A stretch of DNA of 64,000 nucleotides from Diphasiastrum complanatum (GCA_029204225.1 CM055104.1:44418996-44482995); one strand, 5' to 3'; numbered from the stretch's first letter, positions 34,151 through 46,329 are shown. Numbers and translations: made by a program. Notes: generated from the letters alone by a model not told the origin.

Positions 34151-34329
34151 ACCACAGTTCATGAACCGTGGTACGGTTCATGTAATTAATTATTTATTTA
34201 TTTGATTGATTTTTTTATGCCCTTTACCCCCCAAAACCCCTAAAAATAAATAAATTAATTAATTACCACGGTTCTTGGAACCAAACTTTGTGAACCGTAC
34301 GGTTCACTGTACGGTTCCAAGAACTGTGG
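34151..34329. mobile_element. Probable hAT-type MITE, 179 bp
   Basis: Begins ACCACAGTTC and ends GAACTGTGG (9-bp terminal inverted repeat). It is flanked by TGAACAGT (34,143-34,150) and TGAACCGT (34,330-34,337), a 7-of-8 target duplication. The interior has palindromic words (GAACCGTGGTACGGTTC, GTGAACCGTACGGTTCAC) and AT-rich arms (AATTAATTA). It abuts the hAT N-terminal coding region. Confidence 0.65.
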
Positions 34330-34337
34330 TGAACCGT

Positions 34338-35433
34338 CCAAGGTTCACAGGAACTATGGTATCAAGTTGAAGAACAAATATCTAATTAAGATGCACATGT
34401 GGCAAAAGAAACATGGTTAGTGAATGAGGCATCCTTTTGCTTGTTTCTGCTTGAGCCTTGTATTAGTAAAGATGTCATTGAAATAGAATGGACCCTCCTT
34501 CCAAAAAAACACGTGCAATTTATTGGCATGCACATTCCACATTTTTACTTGTGTCCACTAGTTCCTGGAAAACAAGCAGCCTTGTTGGTGTCAGATTACA
34601 CGGGTAGGAAGGACCAGGCACAACCATGCTGTAATCAGTAACTTAGTTAAGCAATTTCTTTGCTCTGAACTGCCGCACAAAGGGCCACAATGGACTCCAC
34701 AGGGACTGTTGCATTCTAAAACTTTTTAAAAGGTTGTGATTTAGAGCTGCAATATAATGTAATAAGGTGATTCCTCTTCTGCAGAAAGCTGTTTAACTTG
34801 AACCTATTTGCCCCTTTGTACATCCTGAAAGTAACTCGAACCTCATCCTTCTTTGCAATTTCTTGTGCATAATACATATGAACCCCGCTTCCCATTTTTA
34901 GAACAAAAATAATCTGCCTATTTCAAGACTAGATAAGAAGCAAGATCAAACGAATTAAAAAAATTAATCCATTTCAATAAAATCCGAAAAGCAATCATAA
35001 TCTACGCTATTATCTTCAGTGAGCTCTGGAGTTCTCTCTTACTTCAATGCAGTCCTCTCCAAAGTATGCAGACGCTAGCGAAAAACAAATGCAATGCATT
35101 ATGTCTCTTCCATGCTCTACCCTTCAGAATCTTTGAAAGTGCTCCATTTGTAGACATAAGTAATATCAACATAATCTTTTACATCATTTTCCCACGTGGA
35201 TGACAGTGTTGTTGAGATCTAACTTTGTAGTTTAGGCAATAAATGTGAACACATTTGTGCTACAGTTCTACATCTGATTCAAGAAGGCACTTTCACCTAT
35301 ATCAGAATTTAGGCCAATATTCTGAGCTATAAGCGGCTCAATTGACTCTCTATATCTTGTTGAAAGGTAACATTACTTTTATGACACTAGAATCAACTAC
35401 CAGAAAACAAAGAATAGCTCATATAAGGAGTAC
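34338..35433 (-). other. Distal part of the 8.8-kb lipase intron
   Basis: AT-rich, no recognised element. A short plus frame at 34,399-34,641 has no known motif. Confidence 0.5.
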
Positions 35434-35481
35434 CTGTAAGCAATGAGGTTCATCAACAATTAGATCCGCAATCTGAAAACC
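35434..35481 (-). CDS. Class III lipase exon (GFQIADLIVD)
   Basis: Sixteen codons, GFQIADLIVDEPHCLQ, phase 0 at both ends. It matches the GFExxxxIVDVxxCLQ segment that precedes AFVGV in the family. The acceptor is TGTACAG and the donor CAG/GTACTC. Confidence 0.9.
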
Positions 35482-35757
35482 CTGTACAAATACGCATTGT
35501 CACATTTTCAGGTGTACATCGACAAAGAAAAGAATAAGATTGATGATGTCCAATATCTTACCAGAGAACAATCGTATATGAAGGAAGATGGTGCAACAAA
35601 GACAAACAGAAATTCAACAATCATAATATCTCAAATGTTAAATGCATCCTCAATCTTGGTTCATCTATGTTACTCTTTACAGTTTCTACTCTCTGTCCAA
35701 GACTCTGAGCTTCTAGAAACATTTAGCTGTTCGATATCGAGCAAAAAGGGCTGAGAC

Positions 35758-35823
35758 CTTTGTCAAACCGATACATCGTGGGCAACTCCAAGATAACAAT
35801 GAGGCTGCATCATCTGTATAGAC
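35758..35823 (-). CDS. Class III lipase exon (WSCPRC)
   Basis: Twenty-two codons starting VYTDDAASLLSWSCPRC and ending IGLTK, phase 0. It matches the AVYxxDxxxLxTWTCSRCxxLTK block with its two conserved cysteines, a sign of secretory-pathway folding. The acceptor is TTTTCAG and the donor AAG/GTCTCA. Confidence 0.92.
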
Positions 35824-35903
35824 CTGAAAAGGTAGATCGCAAATCCACAAATAATCAAACAATGATGTCACTACACCAAACATCATAAATGAAATGTACA
35901 TAC

Positions 35904-35952
35904 CCTACCAAATAGATACGTCATATTATGAACAAAAAACTCGTAAGCTAAG
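35904..35952 (-). CDS. Probable class III lipase exon (LAYEFFVHNMTYLFGR)
   Basis: One base plus sixteen codons ending at AGG/GTATGT, in phase with the next exon. The family has TLAxxLVEYASAVY here; this reads LAYEFFVHNMTYLFGR and then VY. The match is weak apart from Leu-Ala and the position. The frame stays open upstream to about 36,000, so the acceptor at 35,953 (ATCAG) is a guess. The signal-peptide exon was not found; a decayed gypsy copy lies just beyond. Confidence 0.55.
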
Positions 35953-36119
35953 CTGATATAATACCCAGGCAACACAAAGTCGAAAATCCAGAAGAAATAA
36001 CAATCAGAAAAGGTCAATATGTCATATTGCATCTATGACAACAAGAAAAAGTACATCGTCATGCAATTTTTTAGTTGTCTCATTGTTTGCTGCTCTTTCC
36101 TCTGCACGATATCACCTTC

Positions 36120-38560
36120 TCAAGGTGATGTTGTGTTCTTTGAATACTCTAGTTCAAAACTTGTTACCAGTGAACAACAAATAGGGCAGAATTTCGTTAA
36201 TGGATTCAAAGATATTTTTCCTAAAAAACTACCTAAAGAGATAGGATGGGTCTGAGTCGCCATGAGATGGACCTCTTTTTTTGGAAAATAAAAAAGATGG
36301 GAGTATTCACACGTGTAATGATTATAAAGGGTTTGGATAAGGTTATCGTAAAAAGTAAATATTCGTTACCAAGAATGAACAATTTTATAGACAAACTTGT
36401 GGAGATAAATACTTTAATAAGATCTGTCTCAGAGCAGGATATCATCGAATTGGGATCCATCGCAGTTATGTTACTAAGACTGGATTCGAACACCCAGTTT
36501 GGCCATTATGAATTTAAAGTTTTACCGTTTGGTTTAACTAATGCTCTTGCTACCTTTAAAGGCATGAATTTATTTTGTCCATATCTGGAGAAATTTGTGG
36601 TGGTGTTCTTAGATGAAAATTTCATCTATAGTAAGGCACTTGTGCAACATGTCAAGCATCTCCATGCTGTACTAGAAATTCTTAGGCAGGAGAAGCTGTA
36701 TGCGAAAGAATCTAAATACAAATTCTTAAGACATGGGTTACTACATCTTGGGCATAAAATTACTTCGAATGGATTGAAGATCGACGACAAGATTAAGATA
36801 GTAATTGAATGGCTGGTTCCTAGAATTATCAGGTAGTTAGTCTTTCTTGGATATTATGGTTTTCTATTGGAAATTTATTGAGAATGATGCTAAAGTAGCA
36901 GCACCCCTTGCTTCTGAAGGGGGTGAGAAGTAAGAAAGGAAGGCCTAATCCGCCTATTGTATGGAATGAACAATTCAATGAAAGGTTTTAAGCTCTCAAG
37001 GAACTGATTATTTTGGCTCCCATTTTATTATTTGCGGATCCAAACAAACCTTATGTTGTGAAAACCGACGCAAGTGATTTTGCAATTGCAGAGGGTAACC
37101 AATGGCTTTCGAAAGTAAGATGTTGACTGATTTTTAGATGAGATACATAACTCTGGAGAAGGAACTATTTGCTATAGAGCATGCACTTAAAACTTGGCAT
37201 CACTATCTTTATGGTAGCAAATTTATGGTGTGTACTGACCACAACACAATCACCCTGATTCAGGGGTGGTAAGGCTACCTGGGCTGAGTGGATGCAAGAA
37301 TTCGATTATGAGAACTGATATATGAATGTTGCTACTAATCAGGTGGCTGATGCTCTCCGTCGAGTAGGTGAAGCTAATCAACTTTCCTTCATAGTTATTT
37401 CGACATATTTTCACCTTTCACTAAAAGGACTTTGTAAGATAAGTTTCTACTTTGGTTATTTATGGCAGGAAGTAGAAACAAGTACCATGCACAACAGCGA
37501 TACGACCGTTTTGCAAGATCCTCCGTCCAATGAGAAGGGTAAAAAGGTAGGAAATCGGTTTTCCATCTGAAATGAACTTCCGTTCAGAAATGGAAAGATA
37601 TGTGTGCCTAATTGTGACACTGTTTAAGCACAAAATCCTATATGAGTGTCATTATACACATGTGATGGGCACCCCAGATACATAAGACACTTGATTTAGT
37701 GCAAAGGGACCTCTATTTGCCAAACATGAAATCTTTTGTAGAATCATATGTCTTGAACTATAGGCAATGCAAGCTTACAAACGCTAAACATCTGCAGTTC
37801 CATCCACTAGAGATTCCAGATAAAAGATAGGACAATATATCTTGAGGATTCTAGAGTAGGTCTTCCAAGGACATAGAAAGGTCATGATGTTATTTGAGTG
37901 ATAGTTGATTGACTTACCAAGTTAGCTACCTTTTTCCTATGAAGAGCCCTTCTAGTGCATCTGACTTGGTTCAGATATTTGTAGAGCATCTATTTTAAGT
38001 CTACGACTTTCCAAAAAACATAGCAAGTGTTCGTAATTTGAACTTCACTGATGATTTCTGTTCTCTATTTGACCTTTAGATTCAAGATGATCAAAAGAAC
38101 TAAAACTAAGTGATTTCTTCGATTTCTCCATATGACCTTTAGATTCAAATTAATCATACTATGGAGGATATGCTTCAAGCATATGTTTCCAATAAGTAGT
38201 CTCAATGGGAAAGGTTCATTCTCCTTATTGAGTTTGCTTTATAAGCATTCGGCCAAAGATTTCAGCCCATTTATGCTTATGCATCCAATCTAGATGGCAC
38301 CATTTACCAATATCTAAGGATACCCAAGGACTTGAATATAATGCATTTTGGGAAGCATCATTAGCTATCTACAAGGTACTGTGGACCTTACAAGACAATA
38401 AAAAGAGTCAAATTTTTAGCTTATCAATTAGAACTCCCCGAAAGAACTAAACTGCATCAATTTTGAAGTCATATCATTGAGCTAGTGCATTTTTGTGAAC
38501 AAACCTTTCAACAAGTCAATCAAGGATCCAATTTTCCTAGTTTGACATTCATAGGATGGC
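36120..38560 (+). pseudogene. Highly decayed Ty3/gypsy pol
   Basis: Ordered gypsy blocks survive across many stops and shifts. RT at 36,246-36,840 has FGHYEFKVLPFGLTNALATF, VVVFLDENFIYS (the catalytic FLDD is now FLDE) and LGHKITSNGLKID. RNase H at 36,990-37,390 has [30 protein letters not shown] and QVADALRR. An integrase zinc region lies near 37,640-37,810 and a C-terminal tail near 38,330-38,560. It is much older than the copy at 10-13.5 kb. It may separate the lipase body from its first exon. Confidence 0.8.
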
Positions 38561-39285
38561 CAACATCTGAATTGAATTAGTAGACATGAGAGAAGCTCAC
38601 TTTTGAGATTGATATTATAGCAAAGGGCTGGAAAATCCAAACTAAGCGTGAAAAACATCTATCGAAAACTACGATGCAACGTGACGAAAATGCTGATGAT
38701 CAAAGGCTTACCAATCATTAGGAGAAAACTTGAAAGATTAAGAACTTTCCAAGGGAAAATATGGATCCATTACGACAATACAGTAAGAATAAAGAACATT
38801 CATTGGAAAGTAGATGCAACTTGAGGAAATTGTTGACAAAGGTCTACCAACCACTAAGAGAGGACACTTGAAAGATTAAGGCTTTTACAGAAAAATAAAT
38901 TGTATATTGAGCTAACAAAAAACAATCACTTTGAGTTTTAAAACACCAAAAGAATGAGAACCTAGTCATGATTGTTAGCATACAATAAGTTTAAAGGTTT
39001 ACTCTACTTGAATACTTACAGCAGAAGCGAACTTTACAAGCACAAGTGTGATAGTTTGGTTGTAGGTATCCCCATGCTTCTTTTGCGTCACTTGGTCCAA
39101 TCCTACATAGTCCACATATGTATCCATAAATGTTCCATTGATAAACTTAGCCATGACTTGGCAATACCCAACTAGTATGCTCCTGAAATAGTTCTCTGAT
39201 CCACAAACATCTATAAGAAGGGATTACTTTTGAGAATTTTTTTTGGCATTAAGCATAGAACCAAAGCTCGTGCGATATTTAGGTC

Positions 39286-39286
<1 letters not shown>
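38561..39286. other. Unassigned flank of the gypsy copy
   Basis: Contains two related stretches (about 38,690-38,750 and 38,815-38,885) sharing ACCAACCACTAAGAG/ACCAATCATTAGGAG and ACTTGAAAGATTAAG. Otherwise no feature is recognised. Confidence 0.45.

Positions 39287-39288
<2 letters not shown>

Positions 39289-39334
<46 letters not shown>
39289..39334. repeat. (TC)n microsatellite
   Basis: About 23 uninterrupted units. Confidence 0.97.
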
Positions 39335-39337
<3 letters not shown>

Positions 39338-39489
39338 GATCTAAGGCTTTTAACCACCATACACAGCTATTTTCATGTTTCATACATATATTGTTTCTTT
39401 GTTAGTGGTATTTGTACTTAGATTTATATTAGATGCATTTTCTTTTCCAGATTCGGATTCATGCACTCCCACTTGTTCCACACACTTGA

Positions 39490-39494
<5 letters not shown>

Positions 39495-39581
<87 letters not shown>
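39495..39581. repeat. (TC)n microsatellite
   Basis: About 43 uninterrupted units, followed directly by strongly C-rich sequence. Confidence 0.97.
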
Positions 39582-39583
<2 letters not shown>

Positions 39584-40200
39584 CACTCTGTTAGCGCCCT
39601 CCCCTCCCCTCCTCCTCCTCCATGGCACAGAAAACAAGGGGGAGCCCTTGTTCCCCCATCAGTCTCCCGCCTCCCCCATCCCCCATCCCCCTCCTCTCCA
39701 CCTCCCTCCCTCCCTCCCTCTCCTTGCTGCGCAGCAGCATCCCCCCCCCTACTGTCGCATAGCAGAAGCCCCCCCTTCCCCCTCCTCACTCCCCCCTATG
39801 ATCCTCCTTCTTCCCCTCCTGTCCCCCCAAATCCCATCTCTACTGCATCTACATCAACTTTCCCCCAAGATGACCCGCAACAGACTCCTACAAATTTCAC
39901 TACTCCGGACACACCCTTCCTATCTAATACTAACTACACCACCTCCAAGTCCTTCGAAAATTTCCTAGCCTACCAACTGAAGGAGTTGAAGCAGATGTAC
40001 AGGCCTTGAAGCTAGAAATCATCCAACTACGCACAGAGAACCATCAGCTTCGACATAAATGGATAACAAGAATGCTTCCCAACCACAAGAAGAGACAATG
40101 ACGAAGATATAAGACCTGGAACAACAACTGAGCCAGCACAAAGAATCGACCAAAACATGGGCATCTCTCCTCACAAATGACAAAGGTAAGCTCAAGAATA
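39582..40200 (+). other. C-rich tract passing into coiled-coil-like coding remnant
   Basis: 39,590-39,830 is extremely C-rich on plus. From about 39,850 one frame reads Pro/Thr/Ser-rich sequence and then FENFLAYQLKELKQMY. The next frame gives ALKLEIIQLRTENHQLRHKW. This looks like the start of a retroelement gag with a coiled coil, but the family is unclear and stops follow. Confidence 0.35.
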
Positions 40201-40204
40201 CCCT

Positions 40205-41600
40205 TGGCCCTAGAAGCATTTCCCTTTGGAAACCTTTGCCTTTGTTGTTTCCCTAGTGCACAAGCGTCACACAAATCTAAAGAAGGCTTAATGCTTGGCA
40301 GACCTACTACCATACTATTCTTGTTTAATACTTGCAAAGTTTGATAGCTCCAATGAACACAACTTTCATGCCAAAGTTTGTCATGATTTGAATTTTTGTT
40401 GGCAATGCCTCTTGAGTAGGAATGGCTCTATAAAGCTTGTAAAAAAACCCTTCTTGTGTTCCCTTGGCTACCACCTTGAGATTCTGAACTTGTCTTTCAC
40501 CAAACAGGTAGATTCATCAAACTCTACCAGCATGTTGTAATGGCACCAACAAATAGCAAGTTCTTGGCCAAATTTAGTACATGTAACACACTCTTGAATA
40601 CCTTCACCTCATCTAATGATAGCTTCCTAGAAAATGTGCCTTTGCCCTTCACCTCATGTGTACAATTGTCTGCAAGGCAAACTTGTTGACCATCACGTGT
40701 CTCCTCATAGGTATTGAACCAATGTCTATGAGGTGTCATATGCTACAAGCTCTCAGAGTCAATGTACCATCCACTAAATGTGGATTTTGATGACGAGGTT
40801 GTATGAATAGATCAAGTCCACCAAATCTCTTATTCTGCAAATTTATCAACAAAATGACCTTGTTAATTCTTACCCTTCATTTGACCACTTTGCTTCTTAC
40901 GTCATTCAAAAGCAAAATGTCCATATTTACCACAGTAGCTACAAACGTCCTTCTTCTTGAGTGTAGACAATGCATTGGTGCTTGCCTCCTCTCCAATCTA
41001 TTAGGCACTTGCTGCTTCAAGTTTTGTTTTGAGTTCTTGCCTTTCTTGTTCTGCTTCTTCTTAGAAGCAACTGCATGCTTGGCATTATCTTCCCTCTCAG
41101 AAAGCTTCTTCTTTCTTATCTCCTGTAATAGAAGACACAACTCCCCAAGGATTGGGAGTTTCTCCCTAGCTCAAAAGGTCATTACATAATCGCGATAGTT
41201 AAATGATAAACTATTCAAGACCAAAGCAACAATACTCTTGTTTCTCCAACAGAAGTAGCTGGTCCATAAGGTCCTTGAACCTAGTAATGTGATCATTGAT
41301 TGCAGCACTTGCCTCCATTTTGAAAGTATGTAACCTATTTTACAAGTAAATGAGCCTGGCTGAATCCACTACCTGAAACATCGACCTGAGAATGTTTCAT
41401 ACTTCCATTGCATCCCTTGCATTGCAAACGCGAGGAATAATGTTGTCTTTTGATTGATAACCCTGTGTACCTTTTGTCTTCTGCTTATGTAGTCCTTCAA
41501 ATTAGGTTCAGATGCAGGTACAAGCTCTCAATGTGTAACAATGTGCCAAAAATTCTTGTACATCAAGATGTTGCCTGCAATTGGAGCGATTTAGCACCTT
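40205..41600 (-). pseudogene. Ty1/copia gag, zinc knuckle, protease and GAG-pre-integrase fragment
   Basis: Reading down from 41,600, a gag UBN2-like block comes first (LHTFKMEASAAINDHITRFK then DLMDQLL). The zinc knuckle VCSYCGKYGHFAFE follows, its last Cys changed to TGA. Next are the post-protease strand HMTPHRHWFNTYEE and KSVLHVLNLAKNLLFVG. The integrase zinc region is LCDACALGKQQRQRFPKG. Several stops and shifts interrupt. The integrase core, RT and RNase H are absent because the fragment ends near 40,200. Confidence 0.82.
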
Positions 41601-43080
41601 GGCTGACATAAAGGGTCCAATTACAACATACGGGGAGCACCTACTACACCTAACAAGTGAGTGGTCTGCTCGACAAACCATAGAAGCTTGGGAAGCTACA
41701 AGGAGACTTAGATTGGTCCTATAGTCAAGCAGCCGGAGTAAAATCTTCTTGCCTGTGACAAGGTTAAGTCTTTATGCCTTATTCTTTTCTATGATTGCAA
41801 GCTTCTGCTTGGTCAAAAGAACTTGATAATGATTTCTTTCAAAGTCTCTAATGATCTAACAGTGACTCTGAGTAATTGTGAATTGTCCCATAGTTCTCTT
41901 TAGCCAAACGATTTTCCAAGGAAAAAAGTTGCCTCTTTAGAGCATTTCCATAGATCGCGATGTTATACTCCTACGGGCTTTTGTGGATACTTATTGCATA
42001 TTTGAAAGCCACTTCAGTGACTTCTACATCTCTTACAATTGTGCTTGCATTCTGAGTGGAATAAGCACTAGCAAAAAAGCTCTTTGCTTGTGAGTCCTTT
42101 AGTACAATTGGTCTTGTAACATATCGACGAGTCAGCCTTTGTAATACTTCAATAATGTAGATTACTATAGAAGGCTGAAATTGTAAAAGTACGACAAGAA
42201 TCGGTGGATAACACCAGGGCACCAGCTTGTGTAAGATATGAATATGTATATTATATATATCAAGCGTGGGGAACGTTAGAAGATAGCACCTACTATCAAC
42301 TCATCATTGATAGTCAAAACCGGGCTTGGAGCTTATACAAGGAAACATTGTCTTGCTTGATCCTACTAGTCCTTGTGCTATGAAGAGCCTCCTCTAGAAA
42401 TTTGTCTAGATTTGTTGTTTTAAAGCCTCCTCAAGTGATTAATGTTTTTTTTTTTGCACAAGAATCTATGAGGTTATAGTTTGCCATCTTCTCCTAGTAT
42501 CTCTTGTATCTTTTTAGGGTCCATTGGCCATCTTCTCCTAGTATCTCTTGTATCTTTTTAGCACTCACGCCCAAGTCATATTTCTCGGGTGTATGGCACC
42601 AATCACGATGGAGTGAGATTTGTAACAATTCTCAAAACTTTCCTTTTATCAGCGTTTATAAGGCACAAAAAATCTCAAAGGGAAAAATGTGAAGGTTTGA
42701 AACATGTAGTCGGCCTTCGGTTTTCAGGATGTAGTAACAAGAGGGCACACCTACCATGCACATAGACCGCTAGACATCCTTCTCGCCGGAGTACGTTCTA
42801 TCTCCTAGAGCTTGTAAGTGACCAGTATTGAACAAATATCCAGAATAGCAAGGAAAATCATAATATTTAATAAAATAGAATTTAATACAACATAATTGTA
42901 TGGAATCAAAACTTTATTAAAAGGATAATTTTGAGGGTGTCATCCCAACTTCCAACCCAACTAAGTGGATAGAATCATCATGTGGACGCCCAACATACAT
43001 TTTTGATATTAAAGTGCCTTATGCAAGAAATAACCATCAAAGAAGGTAACTTATTATAAACAATCATATTGCTTGTGCTA
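41601..43080. other. Unassigned region with one short direct repeat
   Basis: A minus frame at 41,971-42,222 has no known motif. A T11 run lies near 42,445. No gene is supported. Confidence 0.5.
42483..42561. repeat. Perfect 35-bp direct repeat, period 44
   Basis: The 35-base word starting GCCATCTTCTCCTAGTATCT occurs at 42,483-42,517 and 42,527-42,561. Confidence 0.95.
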
Positions 43081-44033
43081 AAGTACCCCTTCCACTAGCT
43101 GTTGCAAAGAACACTGATACCAGCAACCAGATAAAAACTTCCTTTACTGCCATATTTCTCTTGAAGCTCAAGATGATTGTCAAGGTGATTGTCTAATGAC
43201 TGCAACCAAAACAAATTCACGTGTTAGACTTTCAAAATGACAATAAATACTGCAGCATCTCAGGGTTTTCTCTCAACAGGAATCAATCTAGCAAGACATC
43301 AAAGTAGCTAAAATCTGAACTAGTTGAGAGCTGCTTTAATTCAGCATGCTTGATAAGTTTCAATAATTGCTCCTATATTTTTTGTACATCAGGAGCTTGA
43401 TATGGCACTATCTCTATTCTTGTTATTTCTTTTCCCTCTTCATTAAGAAGGATTTCAACCCCCTTCTCTCCAAATATAATCACATCTTCATCCATTGTTT
43501 TTTCGAATGTAGTCAAAGGAGCTGTCTTCTTCTGGCGACCTCCAGAGACCTTACCATTAGCAAATAATTTACCATTAGAAACAAAAGTCTTGATTAATTT
43601 CTATCACAATTTGTACACTTCACCAAGATCGTATTGATCAAGAGTGAACTGTCATTGCAACACAATGGATTAGTAATTTCAAAATACTAAACTATAAAAA
43701 GTCCACACAATCATTTTCTGCAGGAGTCTTGATTGTGACATTATTCGAAGTGTTAAAGCATTATCTCAATTAACCGGGAGGATTTGAGACATGACTTCAA
43801 TAGGATCAACCGTTTCTGTGCCACACATATATATGAGGAGAACATACTTTATCACTAGCAGCAGGTTATGTCTACGAACCTGAGGAGAATAACAAGTGAG
43901 ACTACCATAGATCTCATTTTTCAATCACTTATTTTGTTTCAGTTTAAATACGAAGGGAACTGCTGCATGTTCCCCCATTTCTGTATGGTAAAAGTTTCAT
44001 GATTTGAATCACCACAGCATACCACCTTGGTAG

Positions 44034-44335
44034 TGAGCTCGAGCCACTAAATATTTGGTGTCTGTTGTCTGGCATCATGCTTTTCCAACCAAACCCTTGC
44101 ATCAACCTTTTATTTTGGAACATTCAAAATCTCTATTGTTATTTCTATTTTAACTTATCAAGCATCCTACTGCATATTCCGAAAGTTCATATCTTGCTTC
44201 AGTGCATCCTACTGCATCTGTAGTGAGCTCGAACCATAACTGTACTATTTTGTGTCTGTGGTGTGCGGTAACATGATTTTTCAACCAAATTATTGCACCA
44301 ACCTTTTAGTTTGGAACATTCTTTTGATTTGAAAT
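44034..44335. repeat. Diverged direct duplication of about 110 bp
   Basis: 44,034-44,130 and 44,219-44,330 share GTAGTGAGCTCGA, GTGTCTGT, CAACCAAA and CAACCTTTTA with TTTGGAACATTC. Confidence 0.8.
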
Positions 44336-44411
44336 ATTTCTTCACAAAAATTATATGGGTAGTCATTATTCTATGGACTGTCAATAAAATCGCTGATAAG
44401 GCTCGTATTGT

Positions 44412-44509
44412 AACTTGCCAGTTAAACTACAATCATCAAGTACGTTGCACAGTTACAAATAACTTGCCAGTTAAACTACAATCATAACTACGTTGCACAT
44501 TTACAAATA
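44412..44509. repeat. 49-bp tandem duplication
   Basis: AACTTGCCAGTTAAACTACA starts at 44,412 and again at 44,461. The copies differ by a few bases. Confidence 0.92.
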
Positions 44510-45950
44510 AGTGCTTGCCGTTTTAATTTGCTTTGATCGAACTCCTATCGTGCTACATACCTATCTAAGATGTATTTAAGGCATGACAGTAAAAGTGTGT
44601 AATAGACTCGAGAAAAGTGGCCCAAAGCTTTCTGGAGTTCAGGTAAGCAGACCTTCTGCATCGGCTGTTGCAAAGTGGCCTAAAAATCTATCCTTACTTG
44701 TCATTATAGCAGCTCTAACAAGGTCCAAATTAACACTGGAATCTCAAATTTCATGCCATACTGCATCGATGAGCAGAATCCAAGAGTGAGTCATCAAGAT
44801 CAACGCTAGGGCCTTGTTGAGATAAGCAAGTCAAATCTGGTACAAGAACTGTGTCTGTTAATTTAATCCATGCACGGAAGTTCATGAAAATTATGGCTTC
44901 TAAGGCTCTGTCAGGGAGTGTGGCGACACTATACGAACACAAGCACCCCATTACAGACAACCAACTTGTCTACTTGTTGTCAAGAACAAGCAACATAACC
45001 TGCCAATGGTAGAATTTCGACGGGTCGTACACTAAAAACACCAGTCTAAAAATATCTAATTCACAACCCGCTAAATCTAGCGAAGTTTTCTAAGGATTCT
45101 GGATCTTATAATAACCCTAGATATTTGTCTAAATCTCATTGAAGCTCTCAATTCCTATCAGTCTTACGAAGATTAGATTGAACTGCAATTGCTCAGATGT
45201 TTTCGAACTCTTATCATATTATAAACAATAGAGCAACAATTCAGAGCTTCCTTCCTGAGGAAGTTAAAAATAAGAGACAGCACAAACAGAAACGAATTAC
45301 ATAAAGTCGGGGGACTGCAATTACATCTTCAAATAGACAAAAATTAGCTTAAAAAATGCAGAAATAGCGCAAATTCATGATAACAGTACCTGAACTATCC
45401 TGGCGAAGAGAGAACGGACAAAAACAAATTACAGAGAGTTGAGCAGACTTGAATTCACATCTTTGAAGCACAGAAAAGGCTCTATGTACACAGAAATGAC
45501 GCGAATTTCTGATAACAGAGCCTCAATAATCGTGGCGAATTAACGTTTGTTTGGGAAATTTACTGTTCCTGCTTTGATTTTCCTCTGACAAGAGACAGAC
45601 AAGTCAAATGGATCAAACATCCGATCCCAAGATACAGTGATTCTTTCAGCGACTTCGACACCAACGCCATTGTCACCAATAATTTTATGAGACGCTTCCG
45701 TCCTTATCTTCTTCATCATCGTTTCCCAAATTAAGCATTCCCCATCTTCTTGGCCATGCTCCTTCCTCCCTCCCATCTTTTATGGCGTAATGCCTCAGTA
45801 ATTTTTATTTCCTTAAAAAAAAAAAAAATTGAAGACTTCCATATTTCCTTAACGACTTCCATATTTCTTAATTTGTACTTGATATCTACCTACACCCATG
45901 TCTCCTAGCTCCTATGGGATCCAACAATACATTTATTGACCAGCCACAAG

Positions 45951-46166
45951 AGGACATGCAACCCTATATTTGTATGGTTACTTAATTACGTATAGGACAT
46001 GCAACCGTATGTTTGTATGGGTACTTAGTCATGTATAGGTCATGCAAACGGTATACCAATATGGTTACTTAATTATGTATAGGACATGCAACTGTATATT
46101 TGTATGGTTACTTAATCATATATAGGACATGCAACCGTAATTCTGTATGGTTACTTAATCATGTAT
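45951..46166. repeat. 43-bp tandem array, five units
   Basis: AGGACATGCAACC (or a close variant) starts at 45,951, 45,994, 46,037, 46,081 and 46,124. The units share TTGTATGGTTACTTAATCATG.. at 43-44 bp spacing. Confidence 0.95.
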
Positions 46167-46329
46167 AATTCTAAAATGACAATGGGAGAATCCCCCTTTG
46201 TCTGTGTTCCACTTGAGAAGGGGGTTGGGGTTGTGCCTCAGGGCAAAAAGTCATTTGGAAGGGGCCCTTCCCTGCCGTAATTTCCTTTCATACATTTTTT
46301 TTGTTAGATTTTCTTTTTGGTGTAGTTTT

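Larger units (their letters stand above)
43085..45776 (-). other. Unidentified multi-exon gene or pseudogene
   Basis: Several minus-strand segments look like exons in order. The first starts at ATG 45,776 (MGGRKEHGQEDGECLIWETM, then ERITVSWDRMFDPFDLSVS), with a possible donor GTAAAT near 45,563. Next come 44,970-44,770 (SVATLPDRALEAIIFMNFRA) and 44,745-44,660 (VNLDLVRAAIMTSKDRFLGH). Then 43,880-43,770 (RRHNLLLVIKYVLLIYMCGT) and 43,670-43,390 (FTLDQYDLGEVYKL, then TMDEDVIIFGEKGVEILLNE). The last is 43,195-43,095 (LDNHLDNHLELQEKYGSKGS). Acceptor-like CAG ends precede several. A TGA-TAG pair at about 43,604-43,609 and a TAG near 43,374 break the fifth segment, so it may be dead. I do not recognise the family. 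Confidence 0.4.

Noticed and set aside
39375..40009. Frames of 180-197 codons with Ser-Leu runs and Pro-rich tails
   Set aside because: Generated by the CT microsatellite and C-rich tract; only the last part has weak coiled-coil character.
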